Positions 35,861-45,437 of a stretch of DNA of 64,000 bases are shown here, in pieces. The first letter of the stretch is position 1, and every line of letters begins with the position of its first letter. The position numbers were made by a program, and so were the translations under genes. The notes under the pieces were generated by a model. It saw nothing but the letters and a program-made list of their open reading frames with translations, had not been told where the DNA came from and made no database searches. The DNA is from Bacteroides sp. (lineage in GTDB: Bacteria > Bacteroidota > Bacteroidia > Bacteroidales > UBA7960), in the NCBI GenBank assembly GCA_036351255.1, contig JAZBOS010000054.1, positions 19,938-83,937 on the forward strand, given 5' to 3'.

Positions 35861-35898
35861 AAAAGCCTGCCTTGAGAATTTTCAAGTGCAGGCTTTTT
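35861..35898. terminator. Bidirectional terminator between the sigma operon and the bat operon
   Basis: AAAAGCCTGC (35861-35870) pairs with GCAGGCTTTT (35888-35897), extended inside by CTTGA/TCAAG, and followed by T residues. It lies between convergent operons and ends 3 bp before the batE stop. A small extra hairpin, AAACCCC-ATT-GGGGTTT, is at 35826-35842. Confidence 0.75.
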
Positions 35899-35900
35899 GC

Positions 35901-36662
35901 TTAAATGATTTCTACCGCCGATCTTTTAAGCCAACCCACATTCCCGTTGACCAGCCTTATCTCATACCATTCGCCTAGCTCATTTGTGATGCGGGCTTTA
36001 CTCCCTTCGTGAATCACAAACAGGTCAGGACTGGTTTCATCAGGGGAACTTTTGGCTGTAACCCTCGGAGTCATTACGATAGCCTCCTGTTTCTGGAATA
36101 AATGATAGTACTGCGCCCTGGCAGCACCCATGCATACAAATGTCAGGAGCAAAAACAGGACGGCCAGAGAGAAGGTGGTTTTTTTGATCCCACGAATCCA
36201 CGAGAAGAAAAAAATACCCAAAAGAACCAGGGAGACCACCAGCAAAAGGATCAACAATACAGCCCAGGTGTTGGGGCTGAACAACGAATAGAAACTTTTC
36301 CACCAATTTTCATAGAAAATCAGGGGGACAGGATTGATCTGGTCAACAATGCGTGATCGGGCAATTTCAAGGTTAAACCTGATGTTTTCATCTGAGGGTT
36401 TTAGCCTGAGGGCACGCTCATAATTAAGGATGGCCGGGCCAAATTTGTTCTCTTTGAAATAGGCGTTGCCAAGGTTATAGTACAACTCAGGCGCTTCTAG
36501 TTTTTGTTTAATTACCGACTCGTAAAGTTCAATGGAATAGGAATATTCACCATTTACATAAGCTTGATTAGCTTGCTCAATCAGTTCATTGGGTTCAATC
36601 CCACGAACTGGTATCCCAAAAAAGAAAATGGCAAAGAAAAGGATAATCACCTGCTTGCCCAT
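35901..36662 (-). CDS. batE: BatE-like TPR and SH3 domain membrane protein
   Basis: 253 residues. Signal peptide or first helix (1-20), TPR repeats (about 24-105; YYNLGNAYFKENKFGPAILNYERALRLKP), two membrane helices (about 130-185) and a C-terminal bacterial SH3 domain (about 192-253). This architecture is BatE of the Bacteroides aerotolerance operon. It follows batD by 3 bp and ends the operon. The Bat proteins are thought to form a periplasmic/inner-membrane complex aiding envelope protein maturation or redox tolerance; the mechanism is not known. Confidence 0.9.
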   Translation of the reverse strand: MGKQVIILFFAIFFFGIPVRGIEPNELIEQANQAYVNGEYSYSIELYESVIKQKLEAPELYYNLGNAYFKENKFGPAILNYERALRLKPSDENIRFNLEIARSRIVDQINPVPLIFYENWWKSFYSLFSPNTWAVLLILLLVVSLVLLGIFFFSWIRGIKKTTFSLAVLFLLLTFVCMGAARAQYYHLFQKQEAIVMTPRVTAKSSPDETSPDLFVIHEGSKARITNELGEWYEIRLVNGNVGWLKRSAVEII

Positions 36663-36665
36663 AAC

Positions 36666-38534
36666 TTAAGATTTTTTGTTTTTCAATTCCTTTTCCAGGG
36701 TTACAAGGGTGTCCATTGCCCTTTGATAGATCTCTTCCATGCGCACCTCAGGGGCACCCGGAGCGAAGCGTGCAAATTCGCATTCATTGAGGGCCTCCAG
36801 GAACTTTTGAGCCATTTCTTGTGAAACTTCTTTTTGCTTAAAGACCAAGGATACCTCTTCTTTATTCAGTTCAGAAACCGGGATATTAAACTTGTCAGAA
36901 AGATATCCCCACAAGGCCCTGAAAATCTCATCATAAAATTCATTGCTTTTTCCTTTTTCAAGAAAGGCACCTGCCTTCTTCAGCCTCTTAGCAGCCATTT
37001 TCCGGGCTTTGCGGTTGCGCATCAGAGCTGTATCGCCATGGATGCGAATGTGCCTGCGCCACACGAAGAGGAACAAGCCAAACAAGACGATCGTCCCCAA
37101 AAGAAGGGCATAAAATAAATTGCTGCGGAAAAACATGGAACCAATCGGTTTAAGACGAAACACCTTGTTTTGAATAAACCGTATGTCTGAGGTCAGGTAG
37201 CTGACTTCTTCCTGATTGACGCCGCCCGGGCCTTCACCCATAGCCTGCGCCGATCCTGAAATTTCAACGGAAAAGGGTTCGCCTGTCCGGGTCACATACC
37301 GACCACCGACCGGATCGAAATAGCTGAACTGGATGGCCGGAATTTCAAACGTTCCACCTGTCCGTGGGATTAGCAGGTATTCGAAACTCCTGCTCCCTGA
37401 AACCCCGGATGCTGATACGCGGATATTGTCAGTAATATTGGGATCAAAAGCCTCCAAATTAACCGGAAACTGGACATCAGGCTGTTCCAGCATCCTGAGA
37501 TTGCCATTCCCTGAAATGGAGATGGAAAGGGTGACAGGTTCGTTAACATTCGCCTGAAGAGGCGAAAGCTCGGTCTTCATTTCAAAGGAGCCTACCATGC
37601 CAGTAAATGAGGGTGGACGGTTTTGTGCCGGCAGGGTTTTAACATTCACCCTTACCTGATGGGAGCGCAACGGCTTATCCACATTCTGGAAGGAGCCAAA
37701 TGGAGAACCTCCGAAGAATTCATCCAGCAGGCTTCCAGACATTCTCGGAGCCGATACCCGAACGAGGGTTTGCATATCCAATGGTTCAATGGTCAACTCA
37801 CCAACTCGCTGCGGAAACAAGACTACCTGCCTGACAATAGCTGCATTGTATCTTACCCCGTCAACAACTTCTTCGGTTACCTGGGGCGGCTGACCTGATC
37901 CTGTGACATCTTCCGCCCAGAAACCCTGGTAGGTAGGCAGCTTTTCAATACTGTACTGTGAAACTACCACCCGGGTATATAACTTATAGGTCAAAGTAAT
38001 GGGTTGTCCCTGATAAGGACTGGAATTGCTTACCAAAGCCCTCAGGAAAATATCTCTGTCACTGACTCCGGATGAGCCTGGGGCCTGTTGCTGACCGGGA
38101 ACGGGAGCAGGTTGTTTGCTGGCCTGTGGAGCCTGGCCGGATACCAGTATGCTTAAGGCATTCGACTCGTAGCGATCACCGTTTACCGTAATGCTTGCAG
38201 GAGATATGGTGAAAGTCCCTTCGCTGGTGGATTCCAGAATGTAGGTATAAGAATGGTTTTCAGAACGAGTCACCTGCCCATTTATAATCTGGGTGGAAGA
38301 ACTCGAGGACTGATTGGGCCCTGAAAGCACCAAAAAATCTCCAAAATCGGGTCCTTTGAAATCCGACGGACGTTTGCTGGCTGAGTAAACTACCCTGAAA
38401 CGCTCTCCAAGGCCAACCTGCGAGGGTCCTGAGGCAGTAAAAGTCAACTCGTCGGCCCACAATGGCATCACCATCAAAAGGCATAACGTTCCTATGAGAA
38501 AAGCCTTTATCTTCATAAGCTTGCTGTTTACCAT
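36666..38534 (-). CDS. batD: BatD, oxygen-tolerance membrane protein
   Basis: 622 residues. The ATG at 38534 overlaps the batC stop (ATGGTAA) and is preceded by AGGAAAG, so translational coupling is likely; an ATG at 38516 is the alternative. After a signal peptide, the large periplasmic part is a series of Ig-like beta domains (about 30-440) typical of BatD, then one membrane helix (about 475-495) and a helical cytoplasmic domain. The Pro/Gln/Ala-rich linker near 140-160 is low complexity. Partners are the neighbouring Bat proteins. Confidence 0.9.
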   Translation of the reverse strand: MVNSKLMKIKAFLIGTLCLLMVMPLWADELTFTASGPSQVGLGERFRVVYSASKRPSDFKGPDFGDFLVLSGPNQSSSSSTQIINGQVTRSENHSYTYILESTSEGTFTISPASITVNGDRYESNALSILVSGQAPQASKQPAPVPGQQQAPGSSGVSDRDIFLRALVSNSSPYQGQPITLTYKLYTRVVVSQYSIEKLPTYQGFWAEDVTGSGQPPQVTEEVVDGVRYNAAIVRQVVLFPQRVGELTIEPLDMQTLVRVSAPRMSGSLLDEFFGGSPFGSFQNVDKPLRSHQVRVNVKTLPAQNRPPSFTGMVGSFEMKTELSPLQANVNEPVTLSISISGNGNLRMLEQPDVQFPVNLEAFDPNITDNIRVSASGVSGSRSFEYLLIPRTGGTFEIPAIQFSYFDPVGGRYVTRTGEPFSVEISGSAQAMGEGPGGVNQEEVSYLTSDIRFIQNKVFRLKPIGSMFFRSNLFYALLLGTIVLFGLFLFVWRRHIRIHGDTALMRNRKARKMAAKRLKKAGAFLEKGKSNEFYDEIFRALWGYLSDKFNIPVSELNKEEVSLVFKQKEVSQEMAQKFLEALNECEFARFAPGAPEVRMEEIYQRAMDTLVTLEKELKNKKS

Positions 38535-39226
38535 TCTCTTTCCTGCCGGACCGTTCCGCGCTGTTTTTGTTCACGCTTCAGGTCTTCCTGAACTTTTTGT
38601 TCCTTCTGATTCAGGGCGTCCAGAATTCGCTGGGCATCCTGCGGAGTGATCTGATCAGGCCTGTGCTGCGGCTGCTGCTGTTCATTCTGCTGGTCCTGAT
38701 TTTGCTCATCTTGCTGCTGGTCCTGATTTTTCTGCTGATCCTGATTCTGTTCCTGATCATTCTGATCCTGGTCTTCCTGATCCTGCTGCGGCTGTTCCTG
38801 CAACATTCGCATGGCGTAGGCCAGGTTAAAACGGGTCTCTTCATCTTCAGGGTTTATTCGCAGGGCATTTTTATACGCCTCCACGCTTTCGGCATATTTC
38901 TGCGATTGAAGAAAGGCATTCCCCAAGTTATGATAGGCAGAGGCTTTCTCGATCTCACCAGGAGCAAACTGCGACAAACCTTCAAACAGTTCTGCCGCTT
39001 CATCAAAACGGCCCTGGCGGTACAAGGCATTCCCCAGGTTAAACATTCCCCTGGTATTTTGAGGGTTCTCTTCCAGCGACTGCCGGTAACGAATCTCTGC
39101 TTCATTAAACTTCTCGCCCTGGTAGAGTTTATTCCCCTGACGGATATGCCGCTGGTCGGCCTGCCCGTAAAGGATTCCGTGGGCCACAAAAAGAAATGTT
39201 ATACTGGTGATTATGATCCTGTACAT
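38528..39226 (-). CDS. batC: BatC, TPR protein with a Gln/Asp-rich tail
   Basis: 232 residues from the ATG at 39226 (a TTG at 39235 would add three residues). A signal peptide (about 1-22) is followed by three TPR units (about 28-145; FNLGNALYRQGRFDEAAELFEG). A tail of about 50 residues is built almost only from Gln, Asp, Asn and Glu (about 150-195), and a charged end follows. TPR plus an acidic/Gln tail is usual for BatC, though the tail length varies. It lies between batB and batD and shares 7 bp with the batD start. Confidence 0.88.
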   Translation of the reverse strand: MYRIIITSITFLFVAHGILYGQADQRHIRQGNKLYQGEKFNEAEIRYRQSLEENPQNTRGMFNLGNALYRQGRFDEAAELFEGLSQFAPGEIEKASAYHNLGNAFLQSQKYAESVEAYKNALRINPEDEETRFNLAYAMRMLQEQPQQDQEDQDQNDQEQNQDQQKNQDQQQDEQNQDQQNEQQQPQHRPDQITPQDAQRILDALNQKEQKVQEDLKREQKQRGTVRQEREW

Positions 39227-39249
39227 ATATTGCAATCAAAATTTAATAC

Positions 39250-40284
39250 CTAATCAAACAACTTGATCTTTTCCAGCCACTTATTCTTTCTTTCAAAAAT
39301 AAAGATCTCCAGCACAAGAAAAAGGAGTGCAAGGGCTACAAAATAATGATAACGACTCTGGTAATCTGCAAATACCATGGTTTCAAAAGTATCCTTCTCC
39401 ACTTTTTTAATCTCATCGAGAATGCTGTTCAAACCCATATCAGACCCAGTGCCGTGCCTAAATACCCCACCGGTCGCATCAGCAATGCCCCTCAGGGTTG
39501 CTTCATCATAACGAGAGACTACGGTATTTCCCTGGTTATCTCGCAAAAAACCAGATAATTGATCACCCCGATATAAAGGGATGGGCGCCCCGGCTGGGGT
39601 GCCAATCCCAACCGTATGGATTACAACCCCTTGCTCGCTTGCAAGCCTTGCCTGCTCAACCGGATCGTCCAGATGATTTTCTCCATCACTGATGACAATG
39701 ATCACCTTATTTTCCAATTTCTCACCAGAGAACGAAGCCAGCGATCTTTCAATTGCACTTCCCAGGGCAGTACCCTGGACAGCTACTGAATTAGTATTTA
39801 CCGTTCGCAATATCATCTTGGCTGCTGAATGGTCAGAAGTAACCGGAACCTGCGTTATGGCGTTCCCGGCAAATACCACAAGCCCTACCCGGTCATTATC
39901 CAGCCGGTCAATCAGTCTTGAGACAGCCATTTTGGCCCGCTCCAGCCGGTTGGGCTTTATATCCTCGGCAAGCATACTTCGGCTCACATCCAACGCGATC
40001 ATCACGTCAATGCCTTCGCGTTTGGCTTCCTGCATCCGGCTTCCAACCATGGGGTCAGCAAGTGCCAGCACCAACATCGATAGCCCGGCCAGCAAAAGGC
40101 TAAATCTTATCCATGGCCTCCTCAACGAGCGCCCCGGCATTAAAGATCCCGCCACCACGGAATTTCCAAAGCGTTTTAAGGCTATTTTTCGAATACGCCA
40201 GGAAAGCCAGAACAACCCCAGCAGCACTGGAATCAGTGCCAGGAGAAACAAGTATTGCGGGTTTTCAAATCTGAATATTTCCAT
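39250..40284 (-). CDS. batB: BatB, VWA-domain inner-membrane protein
   Basis: 344 residues. Two N-terminal membrane helices (about 8-27 and 55-80), a periplasmic or cytoplasmic VWA domain (about 90-300) with a complete MIDAS (DVSRS, then the Thr region GTALGSAIERS and SDGENH), and a C-terminal helix (about 315-333). Closely related to BatA next door, probably by duplication. Metal-dependent protein binding is expected from the MIDAS. Confidence 0.93.
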   Translation of the reverse strand: MEIFRFENPQYLFLLALIPVLLGLFWLSWRIRKIALKRFGNSVVAGSLMPGRSLRRPWIRFSLLLAGLSMLVLALADPMVGSRMQEAKREGIDVMIALDVSRSMLAEDIKPNRLERAKMAVSRLIDRLDNDRVGLVVFAGNAITQVPVTSDHSAAKMILRTVNTNSVAVQGTALGSAIERSLASFSGEKLENKVIIVISDGENHLDDPVEQARLASEQGVVIHTVGIGTPAGAPIPLYRGDQLSGFLRDNQGNTVVSRYDEATLRGIADATGGVFRHGTGSDMGLNSILDEIKKVEKDTFETMVFADYQSRYHYFVALALLFLVLEIFIFERKNKWLEKIKLFD

Positions 40285-40303
40285 AATACAAAACTCCGGA
40301 TAA

Positions 40304-41293
40304 TCAGGGATTTGTTCTTAACCAGGTGTTGCGTAACACTATTTCTAAAAGTAACAAAAACAAAGCCGCGATGACCAGGAGAAAAAATTCATCCGTTTTA
40401 CGTGTAAACTCTGTCACGTCAATACGGGTCCGCTCCAACTGGTCAATTTCCTGGTAAATTTCCTGTAACTTTTGTTCATTATCAGCCCAGTAATAGGCAC
40501 CCCCGGTCATTTCGGCAATTTGTGTCAACAGCGCTTCATCCAGGGGAATTTCCACCTGACGGTATTGCACTCCCAGTGGGGTCTGGAAAGGGTAGGGGAC
40601 GCTCCCCTTACTTCCCACACCAATGGTATAAACCCTATTGCCATATACACTGGCAATTTCTGCCGCAGTAAGAGGGTCTATCACGCCGGCATTGCTAATA
40701 CCATCGGTAAGTAAAATGATGACTTTACTGATAGCCTCGCTTTCGCGCAAACGGTTAATGGCGTTGGCAAGGCCATCACCAATAGCAGTGCCATCTTCGA
40801 CCATACCTGTCGTGACCCCTGAAGTAAGCTCCTTTAGCAGGACATGGTCAGTGGTCAAGGGGCAAAGGGTAAAGCTTTCACCACTGAAAACAGACATCCC
40901 CAGGCGATCCGTGGGACGCATTTCAATAAACTCAAGAGCGGTTTTCTTGGCCACTTCAAGCCGGTTTGGCCTGAAATCCTCGGCCAGCATTGAACCAGAG
41001 ATATCAAGAGCAACCATAATGTCAATGCCCTCCACGCTGACATCCTGAGACTGTGAGGAAGACTGCGGCCTTGCAAGGGCAATAATTAACAATGCCAGCA
41101 CAAGCATTCGTAAAAAAAAAGGCAATTGAAGCAAACGGAGCCTCAAGCTTTTTTTTACACCTACCAGAAATTCTGAATGGGAAAACCTTAGGTCGGCCCC
41201 GTGCTCACGGTACTTCCAGATATACCAGACCACCAGCAGCGGGATGAAGCCCAGCAGCATTAAAAAAGGTTTATATGCAAAAGTTATGTCCAC
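40304..41293 (-). CDS. batA: BatA, VWA-domain inner-membrane protein
   Basis: 329 residues with the same layout as BatB: N-terminal helices (about 8-25 and 58-75), VWA domain with intact MIDAS (DISGS; GTAIGDGLANAI; TDGISNAG) and a C-terminal helix (about 305-325). The gene lies 56 bp after the DUF4381-like gene, and batB begins 19 bp after its stop, all on the minus strand. Confidence 0.93.
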   Translation of the reverse strand: MDITFAYKPFLMLLGFIPLLVVWYIWKYREHGADLRFSHSEFLVGVKKSLRLRLLQLPFFLRMLVLALLIIALARPQSSSQSQDVSVEGIDIMVALDISGSMLAEDFRPNRLEVAKKTALEFIEMRPTDRLGMSVFSGESFTLCPLTTDHVLLKELTSGVTTGMVEDGTAIGDGLANAINRLRESEAISKVIILLTDGISNAGVIDPLTAAEIASVYGNRVYTIGVGSKGSVPYPFQTPLGVQYRQVEIPLDEALLTQIAEMTGGAYYWADNEQKLQEIYQEIDQLERTRIDVTEFTRKTDEFFLLVIAALFLLLLEIVLRNTWLRTNP

Positions 41294-41349
41294 TTCTTCA
41301 GATTATTCAAACGATAAAAGTGTTCTGTTCTATTTTCCTTTTAATACTT

Positions 41350-42351
41350 CTATTCCTGTCCCTGGGGTTTGCTTTTCTTTTCTTCAGCGGGAGGCGGGGG
41401 AATATTGCGTTTTACAAAATCAATAGCCAGATTCATACTTTCTCCATTTTGTTGCGGATCAGGTGAGAATTTGGCAAACTTTACAAGGTCGGCAAGCTCA
41501 AAGATATACGCGAGCGAATCTGTTAAATCTTCCTCTTTAAAATGAGAATGGATGGCTTGAATAATCTCGCCTGAGGTCATCTCCAGAGCAAGAAGTCCAA
41601 ATCGTTTCTCAATGAACATCCTGATAATATAGGTCAATTCAACATGATAAAGTTTTACTTTACCATTCTGCCATAATTTCTTGTTTTTCAAGCTCTCAAG
41701 ACTTGATATCGCAGCAATATGGGCGGGTATGTCGGGCTTTTCCCAAATGCTTTCAGCCACCGGGCGGCGCTTCCTTTTCTTCACAAACCACCAGGCAAAA
41801 CCTGCAATCAATGCAAGTAGGAGCAGAAGTGGTCCGGCCCAACGGAATACATCCATAAAGCTTACAGGAATCTTGAAAATGGGTTTGATATCGTAGGGGG
41901 TAGCATCTTCAGCTATTTCAACCGAATACACTTCGAGAAGCAAGGGTTCTGAAAAAACCTCCAGGGTATCTTGCCTATTGATAATCCTAATGGTGATGGG
42001 GGCAATGGGATAGAAGCCTTCCTTCCAGGAAGTGATGACAAATTCCTGCCAAACAGAATATTCGCCCCCTTCTCCCTTCAGGGTATCTAGTGGGCTTGCT
42101 GAGAGAATCTCTAACTCATTGAAAATGGTATCACTTAAAGCCACCGGAACCACCAAACTACCTTCGGGAGCAAACACTTCAACCCTTAAGACCGCTCGCT
42201 CCCCGATCTTTATGGAATCGGGAGTTAAACTGGCCTGAATTTGCTGGGCGTGCAGAGTAAAACTCCCCGTAAAGGTGGCTGAAATAAAAGCCAGGAAAAC
42301 GAGGATTCGCTTTTTGAAAATCAGATTAAATATTATATTCTTGTTCACCAT
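41350..42351 (-). CDS. Bat-operon membrane protein with Ig-like and DUF4381-like regions
   Basis: 333 residues. A signal peptide (about 15-35), a periplasmic Ig-like region (about 36-165; SIKIGERAVLRVEVFAPEG), one membrane helix (about 172-192), a short basic stretch and a cytoplasmic helical domain (about 220-315; YIIRMFIEKRFGLLALEMTSGEII) that resembles the C-terminal parts of BatD and DUF4381 proteins. In Bacteroidota this gene regularly sits between the DUF58 gene and batA. It begins 5 bp after the DUF58 stop. No enzymatic motif seen. Confidence 0.8.
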   Translation of the reverse strand: MVNKNIIFNLIFKKRILVFLAFISATFTGSFTLHAQQIQASLTPDSIKIGERAVLRVEVFAPEGSLVVPVALSDTIFNELEILSASPLDTLKGEGGEYSVWQEFVITSWKEGFYPIAPITIRIINRQDTLEVFSEPLLLEVYSVEIAEDATPYDIKPIFKIPVSFMDVFRWAGPLLLLLALIAGFAWWFVKKRKRRPVAESIWEKPDIPAHIAAISSLESLKNKKLWQNGKVKLYHVELTYIIRMFIEKRFGLLALEMTSGEIIQAIHSHFKEEDLTDSLAYIFELADLVKFAKFSPDPQQNGESMNLAIDFVKRNIPPPPAEEKKSKPQGQE

Positions 42352-42356
42352 ATAGG

Positions 42357-43232
42357 TCAGGCCTGGTTACTTCTTTTCCTGAAAAGATTCATCAGCGGTG
42401 GCACATAGTCACGATGGGTTGGGATGGTCACCAAATCAACGCCAGCCCTGGTAAAAGTTGTTTTGAGGTATTTCTCCTTATCTCGGTTCCATTGACCCAG
42501 TTTTTCCTGAAAAGACTTGCTGGAGGTATCCAGCCAGTAAACCTTCCCGGTCTCTGCATCTTTAAACTTCATAATTCCCAGGGAAGGGATTTCTTTTTCC
42601 CGCTCATCGGCAACCCGGACGCAAACCAGGTCGTGCTTTTTGCTTACAATTGACAGGGGATCCTCAAAACCCTGATCGTTAAAGTCAGAGATCAGGAAGG
42701 CAATCGACCGTTTCTTAATGACATTGCGAAGATACTTTAGAGCCAATCCGATGTCTGTTCCCTTCTGTTCAGGTTTGAAATCTATCAACTCCCTGATGAT
42801 GCGCAAAATATGGCTGCTTCCTTTTTTAGGAGGGATGAACTTCTCAATCCGGTCACTGAAAAAGATCACCCCCACCTTATCATTATTATTGATGGCCGAA
42901 AATGCCAAAACTCCGGCAATTTCAGTGATCATATCCTCTTTCAGCATGCCCACCGCACCAAATTCGTTTGAACCACTCACATCAATCAGCAGCATTACCG
43001 TCAGCTCGCGCTCTTCCTCAAACACCTTGATATAAGGATGGTTGAAACGGGCCGTTACATTCCAGTCAATGCTCCGGATATCATCCCCATACTGGTATTC
43101 CCGCACTTCGGTAAAGGCCATACCTCGCCCCTTAAAGGCACTGTGATAGTGCCCCGAAAAGATCTGGTTTGAGAGACCTTTGGTTTTGATCTCTATCTTT
43201 CTGACCTTTTTTAAAAGCTCGGTGGTTTCCAT
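42357..43232 (-). CDS. DUF58 domain protein of the bat operon
   Basis: 291 residues, soluble. The family block EYQYGDDIRSIDWNVTARF (about 42-60) leads to a VWA-like fold beginning LLIDVSGSNEFG, so the DxSGS metal site is intact. The partner MoxR ATPase is encoded 11 bp upstream. Related to the orphan DUF58 protein at 2421, which is more diverged. Expected to link MoxR with the membrane Bat proteins. Confidence 0.93.
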   Translation of the reverse strand: METTELLKKVRKIEIKTKGLSNQIFSGHYHSAFKGRGMAFTEVREYQYGDDIRSIDWNVTARFNHPYIKVFEEERELTVMLLIDVSGSNEFGAVGMLKEDMITEIAGVLAFSAINNNDKVGVIFFSDRIEKFIPPKKGSSHILRIIRELIDFKPEQKGTDIGLALKYLRNVIKKRSIAFLISDFNDQGFEDPLSIVSKKHDLVCVRVADEREKEIPSLGIMKFKDAETGKVYWLDTSSKSFQEKLGQWNRDKEKYLKTTFTRAGVDLVTIPTHRDYVPPLMNLFRKRSNQA

Positions 43233-43243
43233 TTTACAATCGA

Positions 43244-44227
43244 TTAGGGAACTTCAACCGTATTCAGGATTTCATTAATGATATCCTCAGTAGTGATGTT
43301 TTCAGCCTCAGCCTCATAAGTCAGGCCAATGCGATGGCGCAATACATCGGCACAAACCGCCCTTACATCCTCGGGAATCACATAACCCCTGCGCTTAATG
43401 AAAGCAAAGGCTTTGGAGGCCAGTGCCAGGTTAATGCTTGCCCTGGGCGATCCGCCATAACTGATTAGCGGTACAAACTTCTCAAGCTTAAATTCAGCGG
43501 GGAAGCGAGTAGCAAACACAATGTCCGTGATGTAATTTTCAATCTTCTCATCCAGGTAAACCTCGCGGGCCACATTGCGGGCCTTAACAATGTCAGAAGG
43601 CTCCAGCACAGGTTTGGTTTGTGGAAACTCCTCCAGCATATTGCGCCGCATAATCAGCTTCTCTTCCTCGCGGCTGGGATAGCCAATCATCACTTTCAGC
43701 ATGAAACGATCCACCTGGGCTTCGGGCAAGGGATAGGTGCCTTCCTGTTCCAGGGGGTTTTCTGTGGCCAGCACAAGGAAGGGTTCATCCAGGGCAAAGC
43801 TGTGATCGCCAATGGTCACCTGGCGTTCCTGCATGGCTTCCAGCAAAGCACTCTGAACCTTGGCAGGGGCCCTGTTGATCTCATCGGCCAGAATAAAATT
43901 GGCAAAAACCGGTCCTTTCCGAACTACAAATTCCTCACGTTTCTGACTGTAAATCATCGTACCGATAAGGTCAGCAGGAAGCAGGTCGGGGGTAAACTGG
44001 ATGCGGCTGAAACGGGCCTTGATGGTGTTGGCCAGCGATTTTATAGCCAGGGTTTTTGCCAGTCCGGGCACCCCTTCAAGGAGAATATGCCCGTTGGCAA
44101 GCAAGCCAATCAGCAGGCGCTCTACCATGTTTTTCTGTCCCACAATAACCTTATCCATTTCCATGGTCAAGATATCAACAAACGCACTTTCCTGTTGAAT
44201 TCGCTGATTCAGTTCCTTGATGTCCAT
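43244..44227 (-). CDS. moxR: MoxR-family AAA+ ATPase
   Basis: 327 residues. Walker A GVPGLAKT (52-59), Walker B LADEINRAP with ENPLEQEGTYPLPEAQVDRF and sensor motifs downstream, all standard for MoxR. As first gene of the bat operon, it likely remodels substrates presented by the DUF58 and VWA proteins. A TAATTTTG -7 box lies 29-36 bp before the start. Confidence 0.96.
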   Translation of the reverse strand: MDIKELNQRIQQESAFVDILTMEMDKVIVGQKNMVERLLIGLLANGHILLEGVPGLAKTLAIKSLANTIKARFSRIQFTPDLLPADLIGTMIYSQKREEFVVRKGPVFANFILADEINRAPAKVQSALLEAMQERQVTIGDHSFALDEPFLVLATENPLEQEGTYPLPEAQVDRFMLKVMIGYPSREEEKLIMRRNMLEEFPQTKPVLEPSDIVKARNVAREVYLDEKIENYITDIVFATRFPAEFKLEKFVPLISYGGSPRASINLALASKAFAFIKRRGYVIPEDVRAVCADVLRHRIGLTYEAEAENITTEDIINEILNTVEVP

Positions 44228-44255
44228 ATATTCATTGGGTTTAAAGAATGTGACG

Positions 44256-44290
44256 CAAAATTAGATAATGCAAAGCCAAAGCGCCACAAA
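44256..44290 (-). promoter_or_regulatory. Possible promoter of the bat operon, overlapping a hairpin
   Basis: On the minus strand TAATTTTG (44263-44256) lies 23 bases after a TTTG (44290-44287). That TTTG is the loop of a perfect 6-bp inverted repeat GCGCCA/TGGCGC (44281-44296), which could instead be a weak terminator of the glutaminase transcript or an operator. Confidence 0.4.
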
Positions 44291-44355
44291 TGGCGCGTTA
44301 AAAAATGTTAAGGTCAAAAACAGGAAGTTTTTCCACTAGGGGAAATCCTGAAAGC

Positions 44356-45279
44356 CTAAAAAACAGACATTTGCGTATAGGATGTGAAGCGCTGCAGCGC
44401 CTCAATCCCAGCTATTGAATTCCCGTATTGATTGATCGCCGGCGACCACACACAAAGGCTGAAATGTTTTGGGAAAATTGCAACAATACCCCCTCCAACA
44501 CCACTTTTTCCCGGGAGCCCGACCCGGTAAGCAAACTCACCCGATTCATTGTATAACCCGGCCATCAGCATCAGGGCATTCATCCGCTTCGACTGGCTAA
44601 ACGCCAGGATCTCTTCGCCCGAGTGGGGGAGGACCCCTTGGTTGGCAAGATAAAGAAAGGAGCGCGACAGGCTTCGGGTACACATCTCAAGGGCACATTG
44701 CTTAAAATAAAAATCCAACACTTCCTCAACCGGATTTACTATATTGCCATAACTGTGCATAAAATGCGCAAGGGCAGCATTGCGGTGGCCGGTTTCTTTT
44801 TCCGAGACAGCAACCTGCTCATTATAACCAATAGTTGTGTCATTGCTGATCTTTCTGACAAAATCCAGGTATTGCCGCCAGGGATACTTATAATTGGATA
44901 AAATGATATCGGCCACGACAAGGGCGCCCGCATTGATAAAAGGATTGCGTGGAATACCGTGCTCATATTCAATCTGCACCAACGAATTGAAGGCTGTACC
45001 CGAAGGTTCCTTGCCAAGCCTATTCCAAACCTTTTCACCAATAGCATGATAAGCAAGGGTAAATGAGAATACTTTGGATATGCTCTGGATGGAAAACGGA
45101 ACATTAACCTGCCCGGTTCCATATTCCTTTCCTTCAATATCGTGCACACTGATGCCCAGGTTTTCGCGGCTTACACCAGCCAGGGCAGGAATGTAATCGG
45201 CAACCTTTCCTTCGGCCGTAAAGGGTTTGACTTCCTGATAAATCCTCTCAATTATTGACTGGTAATCCATCGTGATCAT
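44356..45279 (-). CDS. glsA: Glutaminase
   Basis: 307 residues, the usual length of the serine-dependent beta-lactamase-like glutaminases. FSIQSISKVFSF holds the Ser-x-x-Lys catalytic pair (about 62-73), followed by EPSGTAFNS, NPFINAGA and a C-terminal LPGKSGVGGGI. The enzyme hydrolyses L-glutamine to glutamate and ammonia in the cytoplasm. A TATCTTTG -7 box (45301-45294) lies about 15-22 bp upstream. No associated amino-acid transporter gene is adjacent. Confidence 0.96.
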   Translation of the reverse strand: MITMDYQSIIERIYQEVKPFTAEGKVADYIPALAGVSRENLGISVHDIEGKEYGTGQVNVPFSIQSISKVFSFTLAYHAIGEKVWNRLGKEPSGTAFNSLVQIEYEHGIPRNPFINAGALVVADIILSNYKYPWRQYLDFVRKISNDTTIGYNEQVAVSEKETGHRNAALAHFMHSYGNIVNPVEEVLDFYFKQCALEMCTRSLSRSFLYLANQGVLPHSGEEILAFSQSKRMNALMLMAGLYNESGEFAYRVGLPGKSGVGGGIVAIFPKHFSLCVWSPAINQYGNSIAGIEALQRFTSYTQMSVF

Positions 45280-45293
45280 ATTTTTTGAATAAA

Positions 45294-45301
45294 CAAAGAT
45301 A
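45294..45301 (-). promoter_or_regulatory. Possible -7 element of glsA
   Basis: The minus strand reads TATCTTTG, a TAnnTTTG match, close to the start at 45279. No -33 TTTG at the usual spacing. Confidence 0.35.
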
Positions 45302-45437
45302 ATGCTTGTTTACCCAGCTAATCATTTCTAGCTTCAAGGATACATAATTTTGTTAATTTAAAATTTATCTCTATAAACCTGTTTATCAGATTATTACTCA
45401 ACCAACGAAAAAATAATTAAAAAAAATTCAAAAAAAA

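Noticed and set aside
38567..39253. Long plus-strand open frame (228 residues, extremely rich in Leu and Ile) opposite batC
   Set aside because: It is the complement of the Gln/Asp-rich batC tail, and its hydrophobicity follows from that codon use. batC has the TPR domain and operon context.
43619..44311. Plus-strand open frame of 230 residues opposite moxR
   Set aside because: Antisense to the conserved AAA+ core; the His-rich composition is a shadow effect.
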